Assembly: GCF_001316265.1 (NCBI RefSeq)
Contig: NZ_BBDN01000003.1
Span: 1 to 64,000, forward strand
DNA from: Vulcanisaeta sp. JCM 16159
Lineage (GTDB): Archaea; Thermoproteota; Thermoprotei; Thermoproteales; Thermocladiaceae
Reading direction: 5' to 3'
DNA length: 64,000 nt
Positions within the stretch are counted from its first letter, which is position 1, and every line of letters starts with the position of its first letter. Positions 1 to 9,164 of this stretch are shown here, piece after piece. The position numbers and the translations under genes were made by a program. The notes under the pieces were generated by a model, which saw only the letters and a list, made by a program, of their open reading frames with translations, was not told where the DNA came from and did not search any database.

Positions 1-1
1 C

Positions 2-73
2 ACGGTCAGAATAAACAAGGTGGATAACGCGTACATAAGCATTGCAAGGCCCTATGATCAAGCAATACCATAG
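2..73 (+). CDS. C-terminal tail of an upstream gene, partial
   Basis: An open frame enters from the left edge and ends at TAG after about 23 residues (ending ...RPYDQAIP). It is too short to identify. It could be the end of a real gene or chance; only the lack of stops and the archaeal-looking codon use support it. The next 134 bases to the AbrB-like gene are AT-rich and contain a plausible TATA box (about 194-202). Confidence 0.3.
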   Translation, partial: TVRINKVDNAYISIARPYDQAIP

Positions 74-207
74 TATAAGCCTAGCCTATTCTTTGAATGT
101 AATGTTCAGTACTTTATCGTTTATTTTGCAGGTTTTAATTTTTATTTTATCAATAATAATCAATCCTTCTTTGTTAACTCAATGGATTAATTTTTATTTA
201 AAACTGA

Positions 208-555
208 ATGAGAAATAATAAAATGCCCACTCCAAAACCCATTGATGAACTACCCTACAAGATTAAGGTCTACATAAATAACCAAGTCCTAATACCAGCT
301 AAACTCGTTAAAGCCTTAGGCCTTGAACAGGCTAAGTACGTAGATATAATAATGAGATACGATGAAAAAGGGGTAATTGAACTAAGGAACGTTAGATTAT
401 TAAGGGCCAAAAACACGGCATCAAGACAATTTACCATACCTAGGGATATTAGAATAAAGTATGGAATAAAACCCCTGGATTCCATTGAAATATTAACCAT
501 CATACCAAAACAAGTAAAAGAGGAATTAAAGTCGGGATATAAACATGAGGGCTAA
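208..555 (+). CDS. AbrB/SpoVT-like swapped-hairpin DNA-binding protein
   Basis: 115 residues, intact. Two similar segments can be seen: residues about 18-60 (KVYINNQVLIPAKLVKALGL...) and about 70-105 (ASRQFTIPRDIRIKYGI...). Both have the pattern of AbrB-type beta-hairpin domains, in which a conserved 'IP' precedes a short helix. Such proteins are archaeal transcription regulators or antitoxins. The TATA-like stretch TTATTTAAAA (about 194-202) lies about 25 nt upstream of a second ATG at 223, so the leaderless start may be 223 and not 208. No toxin gene follows; the next gene is convergent hisI 8 nt away. The target is unknown. Confidence 0.6.
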   Translation: MRNNKMPTPKPIDELPYKIKVYINNQVLIPAKLVKALGLEQAKYVDIIMRYDEKGVIELRNVRLLRAKNTASRQFTIPRDIRIKYGIKPLDSIEILTIIPKQVKEELKSGYKHEG

Positions 556-562
556 GGTTGGA

Positions 563-1048
563 TTAAATATTGCGGAATTCGGTTGAGGCATCCTCAACCT
601 CATTACGACGCAGGCGTAGGCTTGTTATGTCGCCTAGGTCGAAGCATGAACGGGTACCCAAGTGGCATGCATTGCCAACCTGATAAACAAGTAGGAGTAC
701 GGCATCTCCATCGCAGTCAACCCTGAAGCTCACCAAATATTGGTAATGGCCGCTGGTCTCACCCTTAAGCCAAAGCTTTTTCCTGCTCAATGACCAGTAG
801 TGAACCATGCCTGTGGTCAGTGTTTTTATGACCGCCTCCCTATTCATACTCGCGACCATTAATACGTCCTTTGTCTCGTAGTCCTGGGTCACGGCTATCA
901 CGGTATTGTCAGCGTGCCTATACCACAGGGAATCAGCAATTCTCCTGGCCTCCTCTTCACTGAGCCTAAGCACTTTAATGTTACCTGGCGGATTAATCAT
1001 CACTCTTACCGAGGCACCCTGACTATTTAGTTTTTCTGTATGGGGCAT
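563..1048 (-). CDS. hisI: Phosphoribosyl-AMP cyclohydrolase HisI
   Basis: Hydrolyses the purine ring of PR-AMP, the third step of histidine synthesis, in the cytoplasm. 161 residues, intact. Family signatures are visible in the second half: WSLSRKKLW, GETSGHYQ, the metal-binding DCDGDAVLLLV, and the Zn cysteines in NACHLGTRSCF. The N-terminal 30 residues are a poorly conserved extension. The gene is divergent from hisE, 31 nt away, so HisI and HisE (often fused in bacteria) are separate but share one promoter region. Confidence 0.95.
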   Translation of the reverse strand: MPHTEKLNSQGASVRVMINPPGNIKVLRLSEEEARRIADSLWYRHADNTVIAVTQDYETKDVLMVASMNREAVIKTLTTGMVHYWSLSRKKLWLKGETSGHYQYLVSFRVDCDGDAVLLLVYQVGNACHLGTRSCFDLGDITSLRLRRNEVEDASTEFRNI

Positions 1049-1079
1049 AATTAATATAAAACATATATAGACTTAAGCA
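1049..1079. promoter_or_regulatory. Shared divergent promoter hisI/hisE
   Basis: Only 31 nt separate the two start codons. TAATATAAAA (1052-1061) is placed about 20-28 nt before the hisE ATG. On the other strand CTATATATG (1062-1070) is placed about 15-22 nt before the hisI ATG. Both transcripts must be leaderless or nearly so. The two TATA boxes are adjacent, so the two promoters probably compete for TBP. Confidence 0.5.
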
Positions 1080-1388
1080 ATGATGGTTTGCCAATTCCTA
1101 GATGAGCTGCAGAGTATAATTGATGATAGGATTAAGCATGGGGACTCCAGTAGCTACACCCGTAGGCTGGCCAGTGGTGGTGTGGATTTGATCAGTAAGA
1201 AGGTTGGTGAGGAGGCTGTGGAGGTCGTGGTGGCCGCCATGAGGGGCGATAGGGACTGGGTGGTTAGGGAAACGGCGGACCTAATGTATCACTTGCTCGT
1301 CCTTCTCAGGTTCATGGGTATTAAATTCGATGATGTGTGCGAGGAGTTAACCAATAGGCACATGGCGAGGGTTGGTTCCAATGGTTAG
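1080..1388 (+). CDS. hisE: Phosphoribosyl-ATP pyrophosphohydrolase HisE
   Basis: Second step of histidine synthesis: cleaves PR-ATP to PR-AMP and PPi. 102 residues, typical length. Visible signatures are SYTRRL, the metal-binding KKVGEEAVEVVVAA and ETADLMYHLLVLL (all-alpha MazG-like fold). ATG at 1080 or 1083. The stop overlaps the hisH ATG at 1381, so hisE-hisH are one transcription unit. Confidence 0.95.
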   Translation: MMVCQFLDELQSIIDDRIKHGDSSSYTRRLASGGVDLISKKVGEEAVEVVVAAMRGDRDWVVRETADLMYHLLVLLRFMGIKFDDVCEELTNRHMARVGSNG

Positions 1389-1982
1389 GGTCGGCATTAT
1401 AAACTACGGCGTAAGTAACCTGGGCAGCCTAATCAATGCGTTTAGGAGAGTTGGTTCTGAGCCTGTAATTGTTAATGAACCTGGCGAGATTATGAACGTG
1501 AACGCTATAGTGCTCCCGGGCGTTGGTTCCTTTGATGCTGCCATGTCTAGGCTTGATAAATTTAAGGATGCGCTGACGGGGGTTAGGGGTTCAACTCCAA
1601 TACTTGGTATTTGCCTTGGGCTTCAGGTAATGTTTGAGGGCAGTGACGAGGCTCATTGAGCGGCTTATCATGGTATCCAGGACGGGTCAGTAGACTTAGG
1701 GGCCCTAGGGTACCGCACATTGGTTGGGACCTTGTGAAAGCAGTGAAACCCTGCGAATTACTTAACGATGATGGGTACTTCTACTTCATGCATAGTTACG
1801 CCGTAATTAACCCAGGCAATGAAGTACCGTACTCAGGAATCACGCATTACGGAGGCGATAACATACTCAGCGTGCTGTGCGATGAGGGGGCCTTGACGTT
1901 TGGTGTTCAATTCCACCCAGAAAAGAGTTCCAGGAATGGTCTGGGGGTATTACGACGATTTATCGAGCTCACCCGTAAGTAG
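1381..1982 (+). CDS. hisH: Imidazole glycerol phosphate synthase glutaminase subunit HisH (one frameshift)
   Basis: Supplies ammonia from glutamine to HisF. Class I glutamine amidotransferase: PGVGSFDAAM near residue 45, nucleophile Cys in GICLGLQ, HIGWD, and the His/Glu pair in QFHPEKSS. The frame is broken by -1 near 1655, between EGSDEAH and GLSWYPGRV; on both sides the protein matches the family without overlap. ATG 1381 overlaps the hisE stop. The 3' end overlaps the convergent hisD by 33 nt. hisF is not in the window. Confidence 0.9.
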
Positions 1983-3176
1983 CCACTCCGTTATCGACCT
2001 AGCATGATTATTAAAGCCCTCTCGTACCGCCAACGAGGCGCCATGCCTAGCCAAGTCGCTTACCAAGTCCCTATTGATGGCTTTAACGTAGACCACGGGC
2101 TTCAGGAAATCATAAACCGAGAGGGTGCCCCTCCACCTGGCAGAGGATTCCGTGGGCAATACATGGCTTGGGCCGGCAATGTAATCAATCATTGCGGAGG
2201 GTGTCGAAATCGATACAGCACCCGCATTCCTAATGCCATTAACTAGGTTCTCCAAACCCCACAGTGTCACATGCTCAGGCGCCAACTCATTGATTAAGTC
2301 CACGCAATCTCTAGGCCCATCAACAAGTGTTGATAGGTAATTCAGACCGCTGAGCCTTGACTCAATGGCATCTAGGTACTTCTCATCCCAAGTGATTATC
2401 ACGGCAATCGCCGAGCCATGCTCAAGCTGGGCCATGACATCCAGGGCGATGATGTCTGGGTCAATCGATGGTTCTGCACAGACCACAAGCTCGGTCGGGC
2501 CCTCAATACCGTCGATACCCACGTACTGTGAGACCAGGTATTTAGCTGCCTGCACATAAGCATTGCCAGGGCCAACAATCTTGTCGACCTTTGGTATTGA
2601 CCTCGTCCCAAAGGCCATGGCAGCAATGGCCTGCGGACCACCTACCCTGAACACCCTGGCATTTAGCTTAAGCGCCACGTAGGCTATCTCCGGGCTTACA
2701 CTACCGTCCTTATTTGGCGGTGTTGTTACTACCAGCTCCTCCACACCCGCCACCCTGGCTATGACACCCGTCATTATGAGCGTCGAGAAGTAACCCCTAG
2801 GCACGTAAATCCCAACCCTCCTAATCGGCACCCACTTAACCCCCCTAATTAATCCGCAGCACTTCTCCTCGAAATCACTTGGCATTAACCTACGGTTAAA
2901 GTCCTCCACCGACCTGTAAGCCGCATCTATGGCCTTCGCAATATCCTTATCAACCCCTAACGCAAACCCCCTTAATTCATTTACGTCGACCTCGATGCCC
3001 GCAAGCATAACGCCATCGAACCTCTCAGTATACGCAATCACGGCCTCATCACCCTGCCTTAACGTCCTCCACAATGCCTTAACGGCATTTATGTACCTAT
3101 CCAAGGTTCTCATCTTCCTAAACTCACTGAGGAGCAACTCCCTACTTAACCTCAGGGAAGACACCCCCATAATCAC
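1950..3176 (-). CDS. hisD: Histidinol dehydrogenase HisD
   Basis: Catalyses the last two steps of histidine synthesis, histidinol to histidine with NAD. 408 residues, intact, family length. Motifs: YVPRGYFSTLIMTGVIA, KVDKIVGPGNAYVQAAK, GIEGPTELVV, the Zn-binding HGSAIAVIIT region, NELAPEHVTLW and the C-terminal GPSHVLPT. Starts at 3176 (ATG) or two codons later. Divergent from pantoate kinase. Confidence 0.97.
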   Translation of the reverse strand: MIMGVSSLRLSRELLLSEFRKMRTLDRYINAVKALWRTLRQGDEAVIAYTERFDGVMLAGIEVDVNELRGFALGVDKDIAKAIDAAYRSVEDFNRRLMPSDFEEKCCGLIRGVKWVPIRRVGIYVPRGYFSTLIMTGVIARVAGVEELVVTTPPNKDGSVSPEIAYVALKLNARVFRVGGPQAIAAMAFGTRSIPKVDKIVGPGNAYVQAAKYLVSQYVGIDGIEGPTELVVCAEPSIDPDIIALDVMAQLEHGSAIAVIITWDEKYLDAIESRLSGLNYLSTLVDGPRDCVDLINELAPEHVTLWGLENLVNGIRNAGAVSISTPSAMIDYIAGPSHVLPTESSARWRGTLSVYDFLKPVVYVKAINRDLVSDLARHGASLAVREGFNNHARSITEWLLTGELDKSS

Positions 3177-3182
3177 TTAAAT

Positions 3183-3200
3183 ACATGCTTTTAAGCATGT
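3183..3200. repeat. Inverted repeat in hisD/pantoate kinase promoter region
   Basis: ACATGCTT-TT-AAGCATGT, perfect 8-bp arms around 2 nt, lies in the short gap between divergent hisD and the pantoate kinase gene. If the kinase starts at ATG 3209, this places the element between a TATA-like CTTAAATAC (3176-3184) and the start, an operator position. It could also be chance. Confidence 0.35.
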
Positions 3201-4053
3201 CAGTGGCCATGATAATCATTGACGTACCACTTCACATTACGAGTATTTGGTTGCCAATGTACGGGAATGACCCAATGAGTACGGGCTCGCTGGGCTGCGG
3301 CGTTGTCATAAGACCTGGGGTGAGACTTACAGTTAAGCCAGCGGCCAGCCCTATTAAGTACGGCATTGACCACGTGGATTTAGCGCTTAGGGAGTTAGGC
3401 GTTAATGCGGAGATTAATTATTCATCACCCGTACAGCTGGGCGTTGGTTATGGAATGAGCGCTGCACTTGCACTAGGTACAGCCCTGGGCGCTGCCGTAG
3501 TTGCACGCAAGCCGTTAATAAAGGCAGCCCAGGTTGCTCATGTAATTGAGGTGAAACTTGGTACTGGGCTTGGCGACGTAATCACTGAGTACTACGGAGG
3601 AGGCATTGAGCTTAGGCTAAGGCTGGCGCCCCTGGTATTGGAGTCGTCGATAAGATCCCATACCCACGGGATTTAACTATCGTCACCACTGACCTGGGTA
3701 AATACTCAACGAGTGAAATGCTTCGTGAATTGAGGGATAGATTGGCAATACTGGGTGATAAATACATGAGTGAATTAATTAACGAGCCGACTTATGAAAA
3801 GTTCATGGAATTAAGCACGGCATTCTCCAAGGAGGTCGGCTTCCTAACTAGGGGCCTTGAGGATAAGGTGAAGCCGTGTATGCGCTACGCCGATGCTTAC
3901 TATGTTAAGAAGAGGGTTTTGGTATTCCTAACGCGTAGGGACGAGACTGAGACCTTAATTAATTGCTTAAGGACCGTTGGTTATGAGCCGAGGATTTTTG
4001 AGCCATCGAATGAGGGCATTAGGGTGGTAATCGATGAGGGTAATATGCCATAA
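3185..4053 (+). CDS. Pantoate kinase, GHMP family (one frameshift)
   Basis: ATP-dependent phosphorylation of pantoate to 4-phosphopantoate, the first step of the archaeal CoA branch. GHMP kinase features: VPLHITSIW near the start, STGSLGCGVV, and the ATP loop PVQLGVGYGMSAALALG. A -1 break lies in the CCCC run at 3629-3632; the correct frame continues APGIGVVDKIPYPRD into the C-terminal part (TAFSKEVGFLTRG...). ATG 3209 (MIIIDVPLHIT) fits the family better than 3185. Its partner, phosphopantoate--beta-alanine ligase, is at 7432-8238. Confidence 0.88.
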
Positions 4054-4101
4054 AGATATATTAAGTAGTGCGGTGAAAAGGTATACCGTTATTGACCTGT
4101 A

Positions 4102-4562
4102 ATGATTAATGAGCTGTTGGTTTCGATGCTTGGATTAATAATTACTATAATAGGTATGTTAGGTGCTGCGTTGTATTGGCTTGGTGGTAAGTTCAGGGAC
4201 ATTGACATGAGGTTTCAGTAAATTGATAGAAGTTTGAGGAGGTCGATAGGAGGTTTGGGGAAATTGAGAGGAGAATTGCAAACTTTGCTGACTCCGTTAA
4301 GTCGGCCACCGTGGTCATGAACTCCGTGGTCATTGAGTTCCTAGGCGTTAAGGGATTGATAAGCCCTGGTGAGGTGTCATTTCTAATGAACGAGGTTGCT
4401 GGGTTATTCCAGTCAATGAGGCTTAACCTGGTCATTAAGGAGGAGCTTGAGTACATAAGGTCTGTTTTCTCTAAGGGTGATACTGATAAGATAGGCGTTG
4501 AGGAACTTAAGAAGTTGCGGAGATTGCTAAGCATTGGTGGTGGGAGGACAGCTCGGAGGTAG
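4102..4562 (+). CDS. Membrane-anchored coiled-coil protein (disrupted)
   Basis: Starts with a hydrophobic helix (MINELLVSMLGLIITIIGML..., residues 1-27), then a charged heptad repeat of the form RRFEEVDRRFGEIERR, then a helical domain ending IGGGRTARR. An in-frame TAA at 4219-4221 (where the repeat predicts CAA, Gln) and a shift just after it interrupt the reading frame. N-terminal anchors with short coiled coils of this kind are common unnamed proteins in Thermoproteales. Function unknown. Confidence 0.5.
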
Positions 4563-4653
4563 CCTATAAGATGTTTCTCTACACATGGACGTTGAGGGCA
4601 TTTAAACTATATGTGAAGAGGGGTGGATGATGAGGCAGCGCTAAAATCCTTAA

Positions 4654-6167
4654 TTACTCAGGTGGTATTTCCATATACGTTAGGGTTAGTGGTACCCCCT
4701 CCCTCCTCCTAATGTATGAGACTACCGTGAATATCGTTAGGCCTATTACGAATATTGCCGATGACTCGGCAAGCAACTGAAGTGGGTTACCAGTGATTAA
4801 TAGGTAGTACTGTGATTGCGTTAGCCAGTAGTAGGCGAATATTGATAGGACAGCTAGGTATATAACGTCTAGAGTAACTAAGGCTCTTCTATTCACGTTC
4901 AATTTCGTGACACCCCTGGCATGCATTACCAATGCCAGTAGCATTGATGCCATGAAGGTGAACACCAACAACACCAGCGCATCTAGGTTTATTGCGTATA
5001 GTAACGCCGTGCTTAACGGCGTTAGGATGAGTATGTACATTAGGGTCACGGTAATTACCAAGTCGACTAGGTGAGCCACGACTGGCGAGTGCGTCCTCAG
5101 GCTCACGTAGGAGAACACCCTTGGGAGAACCCTATCCATGGAGAAGGCAAGTAGGTACCTCGATATTTGAATAATGACACCGGTCACAGGCGCTATATAC
5201 CAAAGGACTGATGAGTACGCCAATACAATGGCTATTGGCGTGTGTATCAGGGCTAGGTCAGCGCCGGGGTTAACAAGTACGTAACCGTTATCCACCCCGT
5301 AGGCACTCATGTAGCTCGCACCAATGAAGAACCTCAAGCCAAAGCCCTTGAGAAATGCCGTAATAAATAACGCGAAGAATGAACCACCGAGCGCGAACAT
5401 GCCAATAACACCAAGAAGTGCTGTTAACCTATCTCTCTTAATCTCGCCACCTATGGTCACCGGGTAATTCACGTAGGCCCAGACGGCCGTGGTGAAGGCG
5501 GCCATACCGAACAAACCGTATAGTCCACCAGTTACTGACGCCTTATTAGCCTCATTCAAGGCCTTTAGATATTCAATACCAAGTGAACTCTCGATTATGC
5601 CCCGCGGTAGTAATAATACATAGACCGCAGATGCTACGAATGTTGCCAGGGCAGCCAGGGACATGACCGCGAACATTGTTAACCCAGCCCTAGCTGAAAC
5701 TACATTAACCATAATTAATACAATGATTAGAATTACGGCCAGTATGAACTCATTCCTCGGATTAAGCACCACACTCGCCAATGGGTTATTCAACGCCTGC
5801 ATTACAGTGCCCAACTGAACTATGGCGAAGTATACGAGACTGCGTCATAGAGCATTTCACCCACGGTGAAGTTGAACCAAGCCGCAAAGCCAATGGGTGG
5901 GTTTAGCCTTGAGAAGTACACGTAGTCACCCGCAGTCCTTGGGTACTGCCTGGTTATGTAGTACCATATCAATGCCCCAGGTATGAACATTAGCCATGAA
6001 ACCACCAAGGCTATGTAAGCTATGGCTCCTGCACCGTATAGGTAAAGCCCAGCAAGGTAGATGAACGGTATAGTGAGAAAGCCATTATAACCTATACTCA
6101 TTAACAACAGCCTAAATGACCCAACTTCCCTGACAAGGCCTGTGCTCTCCCTAACGAAGACACTCAT
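4654..6167 (-). CDS. APC-superfamily amino acid permease (one frameshift)
   Basis: About 500 residues with roughly twelve hydrophobic segments. The N-terminal part has GSFRLLLMSIGYNGF and RTAGDYVYFSR, matching the TM1 region and the G-D-Y signature of amino acid/polyamine permeases (AspT/YveA/LysP-like). The break is near 5818. The start overlaps the end of the upstream class V aminotransferase (ATGGCTTAG), so the two are co-transcribed. Substrate not predictable. Confidence 0.82.
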
Positions 6168-7317
6168 GGCTTAGCACCACTTAGGAATGCCTCCACTGCA
6201 TCACCCATCCTAACCCTGTGGCCAAGCTCGTTTAAGGCCTTGGCCAGTGCTATGATGGCATTCGCCATTATGTTTAAGGATGCCGTGTACCCCATGTGCC
6301 CAATCCTAAGCACCTTACCCTTCAGTGGCCCCCATGAGCCGGCTATGAAGACTCCGTACTTCCTCGCCGTTTCTATAACCTTAATGTCACTTAAGCCGTT
6401 AGGTACGTAGAATGCCGTGACGGTTGGACTCGAGAAAACCTCCGACTCAGGGACCAACCTTAGGTTCATGGCCTCGACAGCCCTAACCACGCCTTGAGCC
6501 ACGGCCCTATGCCTCATATAGACGTTGTTCAAGCCCTCCTCATGAATCATCTTAAGTGACTCAAGCAAGCCATTGATCAACGGCTCACTGTGGGTGTATG
6601 GAAACTCCATCTTCTCCACCACATTCCTCCACAATCTAATGTTTAAGTAGAACCCCCTGTAATTGACCCTCTCCATGGCTTCCCAAGCTCATCACTAACG
6701 GCAAGTATTGTTAGGCCGGACGGCAGGTTAAGCACCTTCTGACTACCGCCAATGAGTATATCCACACCCCATTTAACATCAATCTCCATACCGCCAATTG
6801 ATGAAACCGCATCAACGATTAGGAGCTTACCCTCGGACTTAACGGCCCTCGCCAACTCCTTAAGGCCGTTCAATGTTCCACTCGGTGTCTCGCAGTGAAC
6901 CATCGTGACAACCCTCGCATCCCTGGCCTCACCCCTGAGGAATGATATGACCTTATCTGGATCAAGTACCTTTGTATACTCAACCCTATGGATGATGGGG
7001 ACCCCACCATATGCCGTGACTAAATCCGCAAAGGCGTCGCCGAATATGCCGTTACTCAGTACGGCGACCTTATCACCACTTCTCACTAGGTTTGCTATGG
7101 CTGCCTCGAGACCACTCATCGCCTCGCCAACCCAAATAATAATATTGTTCCTTTTAGTGCCAAGCATTTCCGCAAGCATTGACCTAGCCTCGTCATAACG
7201 TCTAAAGAATTCTGGGTCTAGGTCGGGGTTCGTGGTTCGCCTAGCCATGGCGAGTAGTATTCGGTGAGGTATCTCCGTAGGTCCTGGCGTCACTATTAAT
7301 GTGTCCGTTGCGAGCAT
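6164..7317 (-). CDS. Class V aminotransferase, alanine-glyoxylate/serine-pyruvate type (one frameshift)
   Basis: PLP enzyme of fold type I. Motifs: TPGPTEIP at the N-terminus, ANLVRSGDKVAVLSNGIFG, HCETPSGTLN, the PLP Asp in LLIVDAVSSIGGMEID, the Schiff-base Lys in GGSQKVLNLPSGL, and C-terminal LRIGHMG. Length 383 when the -1 break (about 6660) is repaired. Likely interconverts glyoxylate/glycine or serine/pyruvate. First gene of an operon with the permease. Its promoter carries the palindrome TTAAACGTTTAA just upstream of the TATA box. Confidence 0.88.
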
Positions 7318-7340
7318 TATCTAGCCTTGTTCAGAGCAGA

Positions 7341-7367
7341 TTATATACTTAGTTAAACGTTTAATAG
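7341..7367 (-). promoter_or_regulatory. Aminotransferase promoter: TATA box plus TTAAACGTTTAA palindrome
   Basis: On the minus strand the palindrome TTAAACGTTTAA (7353-7364, flanked ATTAAACGTTTAACT) is followed at once by the TATA box AGTATATAATC (about 7341-7351), and the ATG lies about 25-30 nt further on. The same palindrome has the same place before pdxS. An activator or repressor site is likely. Confidence 0.55.
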
Positions 7368-7431
7368 TTAATTGGTTCGGAGAGATTAGGAAAGGAGGAA
7401 GCCCCTTGCATATTCACTAACTAGGTGTTTC

Positions 7432-8238
7432 CTAGACCTTATGGAACTCGAGCGTGATACCCTTATTGATCAATTCCGTGAGCCTATCCCTAATGAACAT
7501 TAACGCCGCCCTTAGGTTTTCCTCGTTATTGAAGCCCTTAACAATGCTGATTAACTCATCCCTAGACATAGTCCTCATTTCATCAGCGAATCTGACCATG
7601 TTTGGTATTGCCCTAACAACGTTGTCAACGATTGTTATACTCGCAGCCCTGGAGGTCCTCGAGAGTGGGTTCAAGTCAATGGCTATTACCGTCTTCCCCA
7701 TCCTCCTGAGGGCCTCCGTCCTATCACCATCCTCAAGCGGCACCAGGACCACATCCGCAGTGTATATGCCTCTGCAGGAAACCCTACGCCTCTCACTGAA
7801 TAGCTCAGGTATTACGCAGGACGCATCGTCACCAACACCGAGAACCTCCTCAGCGCCGCTCTCCTTGAGCACCCTAACTATCAACTCCTCCCTCTCCCTA
7901 GTCCTATAGAACAGGTTGACCTCGAGCTTGGCATTAACAAGCCTAGCCAGCTCAACGATTTGCTTCGGCACGAGAGCTGCCGTATTCCCATTAACCGAAA
8001 TAACCGGGTGCTTAGCCGTTAATAACGCGGCCACCGCGACCCTCTCCGCAGTAAGTGCTGAGGATATTGACGATTCGCCAATTAGGTAATCAAAGCACTC
8101 ACCACGGCCATGCGCGATCAAACCCTGGGCCGCCACGTAGCCCTCCTCAAATCCATCAACTAGTCTCTCCCTAATTAGTAATGACTCCTTCCTCGGGTGG
8201 TTAGGCGGTATCCAGGATGTGTGGGAATCCCTAACCAT
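7432..8238 (-). CDS. 4-phosphopantoate--beta-alanine ligase (PPS)
   Basis: ATP-dependent condensation of 4-phosphopantoate with beta-alanine to phosphopantothenate in archaeal CoA synthesis. 268 residues, intact. Signatures: [51 protein letters not shown], and [13 protein letters not shown]. Divergent from panB with a 62-nt gap. Together with pantoate kinase it replaces bacterial PanC/PanK. Confidence 0.93.
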   Translation of the reverse strand: MVRDSHTSWIPPNHPRKESLLIRERLVDGFEEGYVAAQGLIAHGRGECFDYLIGESSISSALTAERVAVAALLTAKHPVISVNGNTAALVPKQIVELARLVNAKLEVNLFYRTREREELIVRVLKESGAEEVLGVGDDASCVIPELFSERRRVSCRGIYTADVVLVPLEDGDRTEALRRMGKTVIAIDLNPLSRTSRAASITIVDNVVRAIPNMVRFADEMRTMSRDELISIVKGFNNEENLRAALMFIRDRLTELINKGITLEFHKV

Positions 8239-8300
8239 TATCGCCCAATATCATGCACACTCTTAAAACTTTAATTCAAGAATAAACAAGGCCTATTAAT

Positions 8301-9104
8301 ATGGAAAGGAGAAAGGTCACGGTACAAACAATAATGGGCATGAAGGGTAAGCAGAGAATCGCCATGATAACGGCCTATGACTACCCGATGGCGAGGCTCG
8401 TGGATCAGGCAGGCATTGACGGTATATTAGTCGGAGATTCCATGGGAATGGCCGTACTGGGTTTTGAAAATACTCTAAAGGTAACCCTCAGGGACATGCT
8501 CATACACGTGGCCGCCGTGGCCAGGGCAAAGCCCAAGGCCCTGCTAATAGCTGACATGCCCTTCATGACGTATGAAACCGGCGTCAGGGATGCTCTGAGG
8601 AATGCCTCGAGCTCATCAGGCGGGCGCCGAGCTGTAAAGCCCGAGGGTGGCCAGGAAATATTTGATGTCGTGAATAACTTGGTCAAGTTCGGGATACCCG
8701 TGATGGGGCACATTGGGCTCAACCCACAGAGGGTCCTCTCGCTCGGTGGGTTTAGAATGATTGGAAAGACTGAGGAGCAGGCAAAGAAATTGATTGAGGA
8801 TGCAAAGGCACTTCAGGAGGCTGGGGCCTTCGCGATAGTCATAGAGATGGTCCCAGCTAGCGTGGCCAAGGCGGTGACGGAGAGCGTTAAGATACCGACA
8901 ATATGCATTGGCGCTGGTCCTCACTGTGATGGGCAAATACTCGTTATTCACGATATCCTAGGTCTCACGGAGAGGCCACCAAGCTTTGCCAAGAAGTACG
9001 TGGACCTAGCCTCCATCATAAGGGATGCGGTGACTAAGTACGTGAGTGAGGTTAGGGGTGGTGAATTCCCGAGCACCGAGTACTATAAAGATATCAAGTC
9101 CTGA
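8301..9104 (+). CDS. panB: Ketopantoate hydroxymethyltransferase PanB (scrambled internal segment)
   Basis: Makes ketopantoate from 2-oxoisovalerate and methylene-tetrahydrofolate/methanopterin. Motifs: ITAYDYPMARLVDQAG, VGDSMGM, MTYETGV, PVMGHIGLNPQ, IVIEMVP, CIGAGPHCDGQILV. The reading frame is open throughout, but residues about 100-107 read SSSSGGRR where the family has a helix of the type LELIRRA(G)AE before AVKPEGG. The overlapping frame encodes LELIRRA, so at least three dropped bases (8600-8640) probably cancel out. Confidence 0.93.
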   Translation: MERRKVTVQTIMGMKGKQRIAMITAYDYPMARLVDQAGIDGILVGDSMGMAVLGFENTLKVTLRDMLIHVAAVARAKPKALLIADMPFMTYETGVRDALRNASSSSGGRRAVKPEGGQEIFDVVNNLVKFGIPVMGHIGLNPQRVLSLGGFRMIGKTEEQAKKLIEDAKALQEAGAFAIVIEMVPASVAKAVTESVKIPTICIGAGPHCDGQILVIHDILGLTERPPSFAKKYVDLASIIRDAVTKYVSEVRGGEFPSTEYYKDIKS

Positions 9105-9164
9105 AGCTGTGCGTACTCATCAATGTCTTCAACATTTAAAATTAGCTAATCATGCCATGACCAC

